Origin: Tepidimonas charontis
GTDB taxonomy: Bacteria > Pseudomonadota > Gammaproteobacteria > Burkholderiales > Burkholderiaceae_C
Reading direction: 5' to 3'
DNA length: 64,000 nt
Assembly: GCF_007556685.1 (NCBI RefSeq)
Contig: NZ_VJON01000007.1
Coordinates: 16,957-80,956, forward strand
Part shown: in pieces, positions 38,721 to 47,700 of the stretch
Numbering within the stretch: the first letter of the stretch is position 1
How the letters are laid out: each line of letters starts with the position of its first letter
Translations under genes and position numbers: made by a program
Notes under the pieces: model-generated
Seen by the model: the letters and a program-made list of their open reading frames with translations, nothing else
What the model was told of the DNA's origin: nothing
Database searches by the model: none

Positions 38721-41006
38721 ATGTTGTATACGCCATCGTCCGCTGACCTTGCGGGGTGCCCGCCTGTTTGGCGCTCCGTCCTCGAGCAGACGAGGCCGTC
38801 TGCGACGCCGCAACCGGTGCTGGCCTGGTTGCCAACCGATTTGGATGCTTCCCTGCGGTTTCAGGAAGGTTTGCTTTGGGTGGCGGGGGGCGTGCTGTGC
38901 TGGGCCGCCAGTCCACAGTCCAAAGTCGCCTGCTGGACCATCGAGCCTGGTATGCGGTTGCTCGTCAGTGATCACCACGGTGTGGAAACGCTGGCTCTGT
39001 GGCGCGAGCGGCCGAACGAGCCAGCGCAGCGGCTGGCGGTGTGGCACTACACGCTGGGGCGACAGGTGCAGGCCCGTCGCGTGGTCGAGGCGTTCGAAGC
39101 CGTGCGCGACGCTGCCCCTGACCAAGCGCCGGCCCTGCAGCCAGCGCCCCTGCAGTGTCCGGTCTGTCACGCACCCATGGAGCCCGACGACGATGAGTGT
39201 GCCGTCTGTGCCCGGGTGGTGCACACGCCGCCGTCGGTGCGTACGTTGCTGCGCCTGTGGCGCTTTGCCCGGCCCTACCGCTGGCAATTGCTGGCCGGCT
39301 TCGTGCTGACGCTGGCGGCAACCGCTGCCACCTTGGTGCCGCCCTACTTGACCATCCCGTTGATGGACGACGTGCTGATCCCGTTTCAGAGTGGCACGCC
39401 GGTCGACTGGGGGCTGGTGTGGTTGCTGCTCGGCGGGTTGCTGGGGGCGGCTTTGCTGGCGTGGGGGCTGGGCTGGGCCAAAACCTATATCCTGGCGCTG
39501 GTGTCGGAGCGCATCGGTGCCGACCTGCGTACCACCACCTACGAACATCTGCTGGGCTTGTCGCTGGAGTACTTCGGCAACCGCCGCACGGGCGACCTGA
39601 TGGCGCGCATCGGCTCGGAGACCGACCGCATCAACATCTTCTTGTCGCTGCATTTGCTGGACTTCGCCACCGACGTGATCATGATCGGCATGACGGCGGT
39701 GATCCTGTTTTCGATCAGCCCGACGCTGGCGCTGGCCACCCTGGTGCCCCTGCCCCTCATTGCCTGGCTGATCCATGTCGTGCGCGATCGCTTGCGCACG
39801 GGCTTCGAGAAGATCGACCGCGTCTGGGCCGAGGTCACCAGTGTGCTGGCCGACACCATCCCCGGCATCCGGGTGGTCAAAGCCTTCGCCCAAGAAGGGC
39901 GTGAGGCGCAGCGTTTTCGCGATGCCAATCGGCACAACCTGGAGGTCAACGACCGACTCAACCGGCTGTGGTCGTTGTTTTCACCCACGGTGTCGCTGCT
40001 GACCGAGATCGGTTTGCTGGTGGTGTGGGGCTTCGGCATCTGGCTGGTGGCGCGCGGCACGGTCACGGTGGGCGTGCTCACCGCCTTCCTGGCCTACATT
40101 GGGCGCTTTTACACGCGGCTGGATTCGATGAGCCGCATCGTCTCGGTCACGCAGAAAGCGGCGGCCGGCGCCAAGCGCATTTTCGATATCCTGGATCACG
40201 TCTCCAGCGTGCCGGAGCCAGCCGATCCGGTGCCGCTGCCGCGCCTGCTGGGGGCGATCGAGCTGCGCCACGTCTCGTTTCGCTACGGCAACCGGACCGT
40301 GCTGCATGACCTCGACTTGAGCGTGCGGCCCGGCGAAATGATCGGTTTGGTTGGACACAGCGGTTCTGGTAAGAGCACCCTGGTCAATCTGATCTGCCGT
40401 TTCTACGATGTGGCCGAAGGCGAAATCCGGGTCGATGGCGTGGACATCCGGCGCTTTCGGCTGGCGGAGTACCGGCGTCACATCGGCTTGGTGCTGCAAG
40501 AGCCGTTTCTTTTCTACGGCACCATCGCCGACAACATCGCCTACGGTCGGCCCGATGCCACGCGTGAAGAAATCATCGCCGCCGCTCGCGCGGCCCATGC
40601 GCACGACTTCATCTTGCGCCTGCCCCAGGGCTACGACACCCTGGTGGGTGAGCGCGGTCAGGGTCTGTCGGGCGGCGAGCGCCAGCGCATCAGCATCGCG
40701 CGCGCGCTGCTCATCGACCCGCGGATACTCATCTTGGACGAAGCGACCTCCAGCGTCGATACCGAGACCGAAAAAGAAATCCAGAAAGCGCTGGACAACC
40801 TGGTGCGCGGGCGCACGACGATTGCCATCGCGCACCGGCTCTCGACGTTGCGGCGCGCCGATCGCCTGGTGGTGATGGACAAAGGGCGCAAGGTGGAAGA
40901 GGGCACGCACGACGAACTGCTGGCGCGGCAGGGCGCGTATTGGCGGCTGTATCAGGCCCAGCTGCGCCAGGCCGAAGCCGAGGCACAGCGCTGGAGACAA
41001 GCATGA
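38721..41006 (+). CDS. Cyanophycin-associated ABC transporter (fused permease-ATPase)
   Basis: 761 residues from ATG 38721. The N-terminal ~165 residues are an unusual soluble domain ending in a four-cysteine zinc ribbon (C146, C149, C160, C163: CPVCHAPMEPDDDECAVC). Six membrane helices follow (~185-480), then a nucleotide-binding domain with Walker A GHSGSGKST (~549), LSGGERQRIS, Walker B LILDEATS. This is the exporter-type (ABCB) half-transporter that NCBI names as cyanophycin-metabolism-associated. It is divergent from cphA', with a 113-bp shared promoter region, and coupled to the DUF1854 gene by a 4-bp overlap. Its substrate is not known. Confidence 0.85.
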   Translation: MLYTPSSADLAGCPPVWRSVLEQTRPSATPQPVLAWLPTDLDASLRFQEGLLWVAGGVLCWAASPQSKVACWTIEPGMRLLVSDHHGVETLALWRERPNEPAQRLAVWHYTLGRQVQARRVVEAFEAVRDAAPDQAPALQPAPLQCPVCHAPMEPDDDECAVCARVVHTPPSVRTLLRLWRFARPYRWQLLAGFVLTLAATAATLVPPYLTIPLMDDVLIPFQSGTPVDWGLVWLLLGGLLGAALLAWGLGWAKTYILALVSERIGADLRTTTYEHLLGLSLEYFGNRRTGDLMARIGSETDRINIFLSLHLLDFATDVIMIGMTAVILFSISPTLALATLVPLPLIAWLIHVVRDRLRTGFEKIDRVWAEVTSVLADTIPGIRVVKAFAQEGREAQRFRDANRHNLEVNDRLNRLWSLFSPTVSLLTEIGLLVVWGFGIWLVARGTVTVGVLTAFLAYIGRFYTRLDSMSRIVSVTQKAAAGAKRIFDILDHVSSVPEPADPVPLPRLLGAIELRHVSFRYGNRTVLHDLDLSVRPGEMIGLVGHSGSGKSTLVNLICRFYDVAEGEIRVDGVDIRRFRLAEYRRHIGLVLQEPFLFYGTIADNIAYGRPDATREEIIAAARAAHAHDFILRLPQGYDTLVGERGQGLSGGERQRISIARALLIDPRILILDEATSSVDTETEKEIQKALDNLVRGRTTIAIAHRLSTLRRADRLVVMDKGRKVEEGTHDELLARQGAYWRLYQAQLRQAEAEAQRWRQA

Positions 41007-41515
41007 GCGGCGACATGCAGCTCTCTGGCGAGGCGCAGACGGTACATGCGGCTTTGGACACGCGTCTGCGCCGCACCCCCTCCGGTTTGCTGGAGTGGTG
41101 CGACGACGCGGGCCAATGGATCGGACCGGTGGTGGCGGTGCGCGCGTTCCCCATTCAGGCGCCGAATGAACACATCGGCCTCATTGGCCCCGATGGGCGG
41201 GAGCTGGCGCACATCGCGCGGCTCGATGCGCTGGTGCAGCCGGTACGCTCGCTCATCGAAGCGGCGCTGGCCGAGCGCGAGTTTTTGCCGCGCATCCTGC
41301 GCTTGCGGGAGGTGAGCTCCTTTGCCACCCCCAGTACCTGGACGGTGGAGACCGACCGGGGGCCGACCCGCTTCGTGCTCAAGGGTGAGGAAGATATCCG
41401 CCGCGTTGCCCGCGATGTGCTGTTGATCCAGGACAGCCACGGCGTGCAATATTTGATTCGAGAGCCGCAAAAGCTCGACCGCCACAGTCGACGGCTTCTG
41501 GATCGATTTTTGTAG
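41003..41515 (+). CDS. DUF1854 protein, cyanophycin-associated
   Basis: 170 residues from ATG 41003, overlapping the transporter stop by 4 bp (ATGA). Conserved DUF1854 features are VRAFPIQAPNEHIGLIGPDG, ELAHIARLDALVQPVRSLIE and a C-terminal ISF/LIREPQKLDRHSRRLL. The family is almost always encoded directly behind this type of ABC transporter in cyanophycin loci, which suggests a cytoplasmic partner of the transporter. No catalytic motif is evident. A bidirectional hairpin follows. Confidence 0.87.
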   Translation: MSGDMQLSGEAQTVHAALDTRLRRTPSGLLEWCDDAGQWIGPVVAVRAFPIQAPNEHIGLIGPDGRELAHIARLDALVQPVRSLIEAALAEREFLPRILRLREVSSFATPSTWTVETDRGPTRFVLKGEEDIRRVARDVLLIQDSHGVQYLIREPQKLDRHSRRLLDRFL

Positions 41516-41519
41516 GCGG

Positions 41520-41552
41520 CGTCTATCTCATGTTTTATCAATGAGATAGACG
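41520..41552. terminator. Bidirectional terminator hairpin
   Basis: CGTCTATCTCAT (41520-41531), 9-nt loop, ATGAGATAGACG (41541-41552): a perfect 12-bp stem between the convergent DUF1854 and aotP genes (stops at 41515 and 41555). The tail is not T-rich on the plus side. Confidence 0.65.
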
Positions 41553-41554
41553 TA

Positions 41555-42331
41555 TTACTTCAGGTTTCCACTGAGGAATTGTTGTAGCCGTTCGCTGCGC
41601 GGCTGGGTCAGCACCTGCTTCGGGTCGCCTTGCTCCTCGATGCGCCCTTGGTGCAAGAAGATGACGTGATTCGAGACCTCACGCGCGAATCCCATCTCGT
41701 GGGTGACCACCACCATTGTGCGGTGTTCCTCGGCCAAGCCTTGCATCACCCGCAGCACTTCGGTGACCAGTTCGGGATCGAGGGCGCTGGTGGGCTCGTC
41801 GAACAACATCACCTCGGGCTCCACTGCCAGTGCACGCGCGATGGCCACCCGCTGTTGCTGGCCGCCACTGAGGTGCGCCGGGTAGCGGTCTTCCACGCCC
41901 TTCAGGCCCACGCGCTCCAGATATTTGCGCGCCGCGGCCACCGCTTGCTCACGTGGGATTTTGAGCACATGCACCGGCACCTCGATGACGTTTTGCAGCA
42001 CCGTCATGTGTGACCAGAGGTTGAAGTTCTGAAATACCATCGCCAGCCGGGTGCGTAGCCGGCGCAGTTGCTCGGGGTTGACCGCGTGCAGTTCGCCGTC
42101 GCCAGCCGGGCGCAGCTGTAACTCCTCGCCAGCGACGACGATGCGGCCGCCGTGGGGTTTTTCCAAGAGATTGATACAGCGTAAAAACGTACTTTTACCC
42201 GAGCCGGAGCTGCCGATGATGCTGATCACATCACCGGCGCGGGCAGTCAGCGACACGCCCTTGAGCACCTCATGGGCGCCGTAGCGCTTGTGAATGTCTT
42301 CGACGTGGAGTTTGACGGTAGTCGTGCTCAT
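41555..42331 (-). CDS. aotP: Basic amino-acid ABC transporter ATP-binding protein (AotP/HisP)
   Basis: 258 residues from ATG 42331. Walker [10 protein letters not shown] (~38), signature [16 protein letters not shown], Walker [15 protein letters not shown]-loop VTHEMGF: the HisP/ArgP-type ATPase of polar amino-acid uptake. Last gene of a five-gene unit whose order (solute-binding, two permeases, desuccinylase-like, ATPase) is exactly that of the arginine/ornithine transporter aotJQMOP of Pseudomonas. Its 3' end runs into the shared bidirectional hairpin. Confidence 0.92.
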   Translation of the reverse strand: MSTTTVKLHVEDIHKRYGAHEVLKGVSLTARAGDVISIIGSSGSGKSTFLRCINLLEKPHGGRIVVAGEELQLRPAGDGELHAVNPEQLRRLRTRLAMVFQNFNLWSHMTVLQNVIEVPVHVLKIPREQAVAAARKYLERVGLKGVEDRYPAHLSGGQQQRVAIARALAVEPEVMLFDEPTSALDPELVTEVLRVMQGLAEEHRTMVVVTHEMGFAREVSNHVIFLHQGRIEEQGDPKQVLTQPRSERLQQFLSGNLK

Positions 42332-42358
42332 GCAGGTGGCGCGCGGGCGCAGCCGCGT

Positions 42359-43489
42359 TCATTCAGACAGCAAATAACCCGTACGGAAAGCCTCGCGGCC
42401 AGCAACTTTGGCCACCCCCAGGCCGGCGATTGCGTAGCGATCGCGTGCGCGGGCGTACAGCACACCGTCGTGGGCGGGGCGCAGTACAGTGGCGCGATGG
42501 CTCAAGGGGTCGATGACCTCGGCGACGGCATCGCCCGCACGAACCCAAGCCCCTACCGGCGCCTGGAACACCAACACACCTGGGTGCGGCGCGCGCAAGG
42601 TCTCCGAGCCCGCCAGCGGCGTCGGTTCGAATAGCGGTGCTGGAGGCGTGCCCGGATCGCCGGCCACCACTCCCAGATGTTGCAAATAACGGCACACGGC
42701 GTCGGCGTCGGCGACGGCATATTCATGCGCGACATCGGCTTGTCCCCGCAGTTCCACGGTGGCCGCAGCGCAGGCCTGGGGCAGGGGGGCGGTGCAACCA
42801 CCATCGCGCAAGCGCTGCGCCAGCTGCGACCACAGCCCCGAAAGCTGTTCGTCAAATGGCTGCCCGCCGGCACCGTAGTCGGCCAGCAGCACCGTGCGTG
42901 CCCCCAGCCAGCGCGCCAGCGGCTCCAGCGTCGGCCAACACACCGTTTCGCTGTACAGGTGCAGTACCGCCTCGTCATCGCAATGCAGATCCAGCACCAC
43001 GTCGGCATCGGCAGCCAATGCAAACAACGTCAGCCGCAGGCCCTCCAGTTCAGTGGTAGGGCGCTGCTCGCTCAGCCACGCCAGCACCGCTGCACGCACG
43101 CGGCGCACGTTCGCGGCGGCGTCTCCATCCAGTTGGTCGCTCACGCGCTCGAAGGCGATGGCAGCGAGGTCCGGATAGCCGCGGTTGAAGTTTTCCGAGG
43201 TATTCAGTTCGAAGCGACCGAGCGCGCGGTGGTCGATGCGCTGCGCCAGGCCAATGGGGTTGGCCACGGGAACGATCACGACCTCGCCGCGGATCGCGCC
43301 CAGCGCTTCCAGTGCCAGCAGGCGCTGGCGCAGATGATGCACCACCAGCATGCCGGGCAACTCGTCGGCGTGCAGGCTGGCCTGTACATACACCTTGGGG
43401 CGCGCGCCGGTGCGACCAAAATGCCAGCTCGTCAGCGTTCGTTGCGTGCCCAGGCTGGTGCTCGGTAGGGGGTGGGTGCGCACGTCCAT
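42359..43489 (-). CDS. aotO: Succinylglutamate desuccinylase/aspartoacylase-like protein (AotO)
   Basis: 376 residues from ATG 43489. M14-like zinc-peptidase fold: ASLHADELPGMLVVHHLR (H and E zinc ligands in HADE), NPIGLAQRIDHRALGRFELN, VVLDLHCDDEAVLHLYSE (third ligand H). The C-terminus has a barrel-like biotinyl/lipoyl-hybrid segment (LRAPHPGVLVFQAPVGAWVR, AGDAVAEVIDP). Homologous to the aotO product of the Pseudomonas arginine transport operon, whose role remains unclear. Start two bases after the aotM stop; 27 bp before aotP. Confidence 0.85.
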   Translation of the reverse strand: MDVRTHPLPSTSLGTQRTLTSWHFGRTGARPKVYVQASLHADELPGMLVVHHLRQRLLALEALGAIRGEVVIVPVANPIGLAQRIDHRALGRFELNTSENFNRGYPDLAAIAFERVSDQLDGDAAANVRRVRAAVLAWLSEQRPTTELEGLRLTLFALAADADVVLDLHCDDEAVLHLYSETVCWPTLEPLARWLGARTVLLADYGAGGQPFDEQLSGLWSQLAQRLRDGGCTAPLPQACAAATVELRGQADVAHEYAVADADAVCRYLQHLGVVAGDPGTPPAPLFEPTPLAGSETLRAPHPGVLVFQAPVGAWVRAGDAVAEVIDPLSHRATVLRPAHDGVLYARARDRYAIAGLGVAKVAGREAFRTGYLLSE

Positions 43490-43491
43490 AT

Positions 43492-44205
43492 TCAGGCACG
43501 CCGTGGGGCCAAGTGGGCCAGAAAATGCCGTTCAGCCCACTTGAAGAGACCCACCAGGGTGAACGTGATGAGCAGGTAGATGGCGGCTGCGAACAGATAG
43601 GCTTCGAACGGCAGATAGAAGTCCGAGTAGACGCGGCTGGCGGCAGCGGTGAGGTCGAGCATCGCCGGCACGGTGCTGGCCAGACTGGTGCTGTGCAGCA
43701 TCATCACCACCTCGTTGCTGTACGCGGGCAAGGTGCGGCGCATCGCGCTGGGCATGACGATTCGCCACAACACCTGCCGCGGGGACATGCCCATGGCGCG
43801 TGCGGCCTCGATTTCGCCATAAGGGGTTTCGCGAATGGCGCCCGCCAGCATCTCGGCGGTGTAGCCGGCAGTATTCAACGCGAAAGCCAGCAGGGCGCAA
43901 AAAAATGCGTCCTTGAACCAGGTCCACGGCCAGATCGCATCCCAACGCGCCTGGACCCAATCCAACTGGGCGATGCCGTAGTAAATCAGGTAGACCTGGA
44001 TCAGCAGGGGGGTGCCGCGAATCACATAGGTGTAGCTGCCCACCAGCCAGCGCAGCAGGCGCCAGCGGCTGTTCAGGGCGATCGCCATCGGCACGGCCAG
44101 TACCGCCCCCACGGCCAGCGACGACAACAACAGCTTCAGCGTCGTGACGACGCCCTCGGTATACAGCTGCAGTTGCGCCGGCTCGAAAATGACGGACCAA
44201 TTCAT
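43492..44205 (-). CDS. aotM: Basic amino-acid ABC transporter permease (AotM/HisM)
   Basis: 237 residues from ATG 44205 (MNWSVIFEPAQLQLYTEGVV); a TTG at 44226 would overlap the aotQ stop but adds an odd N-terminus. Five or so membrane helices and the EAA loop typical of BPD permeases, EIEAARAMGMSPRQVLWRIV. VIRGTPLLIQVYLIYYGIAQ is the standard HisM helix. It forms a heterodimeric membrane channel with AotQ. Confidence 0.92.
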   Translation of the reverse strand: MNWSVIFEPAQLQLYTEGVVTTLKLLLSSLAVGAVLAVPMAIALNSRWRLLRWLVGSYTYVIRGTPLLIQVYLIYYGIAQLDWVQARWDAIWPWTWFKDAFFCALLAFALNTAGYTAEMLAGAIRETPYGEIEAARAMGMSPRQVLWRIVMPSAMRRTLPAYSNEVVMMLHSTSLASTVPAMLDLTAAASRVYSDFYLPFEAYLFAAAIYLLITFTLVGLFKWAERHFLAHLAPRRA

Positions 44206-44222
44206 GCCCAAAGCTCCCGCGC

Positions 44223-44921
44223 TCAAGCCTGCCAGCTCTGCGCCCGGCGCACGCCGGCGCTAAAGCGCGCCTCCAGGTGCCGCAGCACCCACAGCGACGC
44301 CGAGGTGTAGACGAGGAAGAGGCCGCCAACGAACAAAAAGAAAAAGATCGGTGAGCGCGTGGCCGCGGCTGCTTGCTTGGCCAATAGGGTCATGTCCTGC
44401 AACCCGATAAGGCTGACCAATGCCGTGCTCTTGATCAGCACCAGCCAGTTGTTGGTAAAGCCGGGCAGGGCATAGCGCACCATTTGCGGCAGGGTAATCC
44501 GCCAGAAGGTTTGCAGTCGCCCCATGCCAAAGGCCCAAGCGGCCTCCATCTGGCCGCGCGGAATGGCCAAAATGGCGCCGCGAAACGTTTCCGTCATGTA
44601 GGCGCCATAGATGAAGCCGATGGTCAACACACCAGCCACGAAGGGATTGATATCGACCTGCTGCTCAGACCCCATGGCCTCGAGCAGCTGGTTGAGGCCG
44701 ATGGTGCCGCCATAGAACACGAGCAGCATCAGCACCAACTCAGGAATGCCGCGCACCACGGTGGTGTAGACGGTGGCGGCGAGCGCGGCAACGCGGTGAC
44801 CAGAAAGCTTGGCCGTGGCACCGAGCAAACCGAGCACGATGGCCACCAGCAGGGACGCCAGCGACACACCCACCGTCAGCAGGGCCCCCTGCAAAATGGT
44901 TGGAATATAGTCCAGCAGCAT
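44223..44921 (-). CDS. aotQ: Basic amino-acid ABC transporter permease (AotQ/HisQ)
   Basis: 232 residues from ATG 44921. Hydrophobic permease with TTVVRGIPELVLMLLVFYGG, ETFRGAILAIPRGQMEAAWA and FGMGRLQTFWRITLPQMVRY, the EAA-type coupling loop of HisQ. 62 bp after the aotJ stop and immediately before aotM. Confidence 0.92.
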   Translation of the reverse strand: MLLDYIPTILQGALLTVGVSLASLLVAIVLGLLGATAKLSGHRVAALAATVYTTVVRGIPELVLMLLVFYGGTIGLNQLLEAMGSEQQVDINPFVAGVLTIGFIYGAYMTETFRGAILAIPRGQMEAAWAFGMGRLQTFWRITLPQMVRYALPGFTNNWLVLIKSTALVSLIGLQDMTLLAKQAAAATRSPIFFFLFVGGLFLVYTSASLWVLRHLEARFSAGVRRAQSWQA

Positions 44922-44983
44922 GGCAAAGAAGAACGCGTCGCTGCGGCCGAGGCCCCAGCGACGCGCCGCTCACGCCTCAGGCA

Positions 44984-45763
44984 TCACTTGCCGTAAGGGT
45001 CGAAGTCGAAATATTTTTTGGCGATTTTTTCGTAGGTGCCATCGGCACGGATGGCCTTGATGGCAGCGTTGATGTCGGCCTTGAGCTTGTCTTGGCCTTT
45101 GCGCATCGCTACGCCGACGCCCTCGCCGAAATACTTCCGGTCGTACAACTCGGGTCCGACGAAGCCATAACCCTTGCCTTCGGGCTTGCGCAGGAAGCCG
45201 CCGGTCACCTCGACCTTGTCGGCCACGGTGCCGTCCAAGCGCCCGGCCCGGATGTCCAAATAGACCTGATCTTGGGCTTCATAGGGGACGACCTGCACGC
45301 CGGCGGGCTTGAGCTCGCCCATGGCGTACTTTTCTTGCGTACTGCCTTTGAGCACACCGATTTTTTTGCCCTTGAGCGACGCCGGCCCACTGTACGGTGT
45401 GCCTTCCTTGACGACGATACCACTGGGGGTGTTGTAGTACTTGTCGCTGAAATCGACGACCTTCTTGCGGTCATCGGTGATCGACATCGAGCTGATGATC
45501 ACGTCGTACTTGCGCGCCAGCAGCCCCGGGATCATGCTGTCCCACACCTGCTCGACATAAACGCACTTACGGTTGAGTCTGGCACAAATGGCCTCGGCGA
45601 TGTCGACATCGAAGCCGGTGGGCTTACCGTCGGGCGTCTTGTACGTGAACGGTTCGTACGTTGGGTCGATAGCGACCTTGAGCTCGGCTGTCTGGGCCTG
45701 AGCGGCGCCGAGGCCCACCGAGGCCGCCAGAGTGACCGCGAACAAAACATGGCGTCGATTCAT
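44984..45763 (-). CDS. aotJ: Basic amino-acid-binding periplasmic protein (AotJ/HisJ/ArgT)
   Basis: 259 residues from ATG 45763, chosen because it gives a clean signal peptide (MNRRHVLFAVTLAASVGLGA/AQAQ). Mature protein: ELKVAIDPTYEPFTYKTPDG, KPTGFDVDIAEAICARLNRK, VIISSMSITDDRKKVVDFSD and a C-terminal ADGTYEKIAKKYFDFDPYGK, the solute-binding (SBP_bac_3) family specific for basic amino acids. First and presumably most highly expressed gene of the aotJQMOP unit. Confidence 0.92.
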   Translation of the reverse strand: MNRRHVLFAVTLAASVGLGAAQAQTAELKVAIDPTYEPFTYKTPDGKPTGFDVDIAEAICARLNRKCVYVEQVWDSMIPGLLARKYDVIISSMSITDDRKKVVDFSDKYYNTPSGIVVKEGTPYSGPASLKGKKIGVLKGSTQEKYAMGELKPAGVQVVPYEAQDQVYLDIRAGRLDGTVADKVEVTGGFLRKPEGKGYGFVGPELYDRKYFGEGVGVAMRKGQDKLKADINAAIKAIRADGTYEKIAKKYFDFDPYGK

Positions 45764-46179
45764 GAAAACGACATCCGAAGTGGAACATGGGGAGTGATTG
45801 TAGACAGACGCTTGCCCAGGCTTTCCCATGGTTTACCCGCAGGCGAGCGTAAAAACACCAAGCAATAGCGATGCCAGTCGGGGAGTCGACTCGGCGCGCG
45901 GCGCCGTGGTAGGGTCGCACCGACCAAGCCGTGGGGAGGCCGGCCGAACGGCCGATGCGACGGTGCTGGTGGCGTCGCCCCTATGTGTTAGTTAACATAA
46001 TACACATTGTGGAACTTTGATGGTGGTGCGCTGACACCGTGCACCGCGAGCACTTACGGCCGGCCGTTGGTTTTTGCTTCGTGTTGCAGCGGCTGCGCCG
46101 GTTGGTGGCTTTGCGGGCAACATGGCTGGTGGCGCCGGCACTCGCCAGTCATACGCACGCGCAGCGCGGGTCGCCGCGC
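45764..46179. other. Intergenic region upstream of aotJ
   Basis: No gene in 416 bp. Around 45985-46010 an AT-rich island (GTTAGTTAACATAATACAC) stands out of GC-rich DNA and contains the palindrome GTTAGTTAAC/GTTAAC; it is the most likely promoter and regulatory area for aotJ, read leftward, giving a leader of ~200 nt. I cannot identify an ArgR box with confidence. Confidence 0.45.
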
Positions 46180-47700
46180 TCACAGCGCGTCCCGCGACCG
46201 CTCGCGCGCGCGCAGGCTCGCGCGCAGCAGGCCCCACAGGCTCCACGCCAGCAGCGCGGCGCTGGCCGCCATGAAGCCCAGGCTGATGGGCCGGTCGATG
46301 AAGATCGACGGGTCGCCGCGCGACAGCAGCAAGGCGCGGCGCAGGTTTTCTTCCATCAACGGGCCGAGCACGAAACCCAGCATCAACGGAGCGGCCTCGA
46401 AGCGCAGCACCGCCAATGCGTAGCCCAAGACGCCGATCGCCGCCACCATGTAGATGTCGAACACGTTGTTGTTGACGCTATACGTGCCCAGCGCGATGAA
46501 GACCAGGATCGCCGGATACAGCACGCTGTACGGGATGCGCAAAATCGCCACCCACATGCCCACCAACGGTAGGTTCAGAACCATCAGCATCAGGTTGCCG
46601 ATGCCAAAGCTCACGATCAAGCCCCAAAACAAGTCGGGCTGGTTGGTCATCAGCAGCGGACCCGGCTGTATGCCGTGGATGATCAGGGCGCCCAGCATCA
46701 GCGCCATGACGGCGTCACCGGGAATGCCCAGGGACAGGGTCGGCACGAAGGCCGTTTGCGCAGCGGCGTTGTTGGCGGCCTCAGGCGCGGTGACGCCCTC
46801 GATGGCGCCGCGGCCAAAGCGTGAAGGATCGCGCGCCAGTTTTTTTTCCGTGGCATAGGCCATGAAAGAGGCGATCGACGCGCCGGTGCCTGGTAAAGCG
46901 CCGAAAAAGCTGCCAATGCCGCTGCCGCGCAGCATGGGCCGCCACGAGTCTTTCCAGTCCTGCCGCGTCGGCAGCATCGAGCGCAGGGTGATGCGCTCGT
47001 TGATTTGTCCCTCGCGCGGCTGATTGACCGATCCCACCACCTCGGCAATGCCAAACAAACCCATGGCCAGCGCGACGATGTTGATGCCGTCCATCAGCTC
47101 TGGCACGCCGAAGTCGAAGCGCGCTTGCCCGGAGTTGACGTCGGTGCCCACTGTGCCCAGCAGCAGGCCCAGCACCACCATGGCCAGTCCTTTGAGCGGC
47201 GAGCCCGTGGCCAGCGTCGAGGCAGCGATCAGTCCCAGCAGCATCATCGCGAAATACTCGGCCGGCCCGAATTTCAATCCCAGCTCGGCGATGCTGGGGG
47301 CAAAACCGGCCAGGATGGCAATGCCGATCATCGAGCCGACGAAGGAGGCGATCGTCGTCATGAACAGCGCCACCCCCGCCCTGCCCTGTTTGGACATCGG
47401 GTAGCCGTCTAGGCAGGCCACGGCCGACGAGGGAGTGCCGGGCAGATTGAGCAGGATGGAGGCGGTGGAGCCGCCATACTGCGCCCCGTAGTACACGCCC
47501 GCCAGCATGATGATGGCAGCGGTGGGCGGAATGTGGTAAGTCACCGGCAGAAGCAGCGAGATGGTTGCCATGGCGCCGATGCCGGGCAGCACGCCGATGA
47601 GCGTGCCGATGAATACGCCGATGAAGCAGTACAGCAGCATCATCGGCTGAAGTGCTTCCTGCAGCCCGAGCCAGAGTCCCTGCGCGATATCCATGATCAT
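46180..47700 (-). CDS. tctA: Tripartite tricarboxylate transporter, large membrane protein TctA
   Basis: 506 residues from ATG 47700, overlapping the tctB stop by 4 bp (ATGA). About 11-12 transmembrane helices with the family hallmarks PGIGAMATISLLLPVTYHI, GGSTASILLNLPGTPSSAVA, GPAEYFAMMLLGL and NNAAAQTAFVPTLSLGIPGD. TctA with TctB forms the membrane part of a secondary carboxylate uptake system (TTT family). No TctC binding protein lies adjacent in this window. Confidence 0.93.
   Translation of the reverse strand: MIMDIAQGLWLGLQEALQPMMLLYCFIGVFIGTLIGVLPGIGAMATISLLLPVTYHIPPTAAIIMLAGVYYGAQYGGSTASILLNLPGTPSSAVACLDGYPMSKQGRAGVALFMTTIASFVGSMIGIAILAGFAPSIAELGLKFGPAEYFAMMLLGLIAASTLATGSPLKGLAMVVLGLLLGTVGTDVNSGQARFDFGVPELMDGINIVALAMGLFGIAEVVGSVNQPREGQINERITLRSMLPTRQDWKDSWRPMLRGSGIGSFFGALPGTGASIASFMAYATEKKLARDPSRFGRGAIEGVTAPEAANNAAAQTAFVPTLSLGIPGDAVMALMLGALIIHGIQPGPLLMTNQPDLFWGLIVSFGIGNLMLMVLNLPLVGMWVAILRIPYSVLYPAILVFIALGTYSVNNNVFDIYMVAAIGVLGYALAVLRFEAAPLMLGFVLGPLMEENLRRALLLSRGDPSIFIDRPISLGFMAASAALLAWSLWGLLRASLRARERSRDAL

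Noticed and set aside
45992..46246. An 84-codon minus-strand frame upstream of aotJ
   Set aside because: Ala/Arg/Pro composition of random GC-rich DNA, overlaps the tctA 3' end and has no ribosome binding site.
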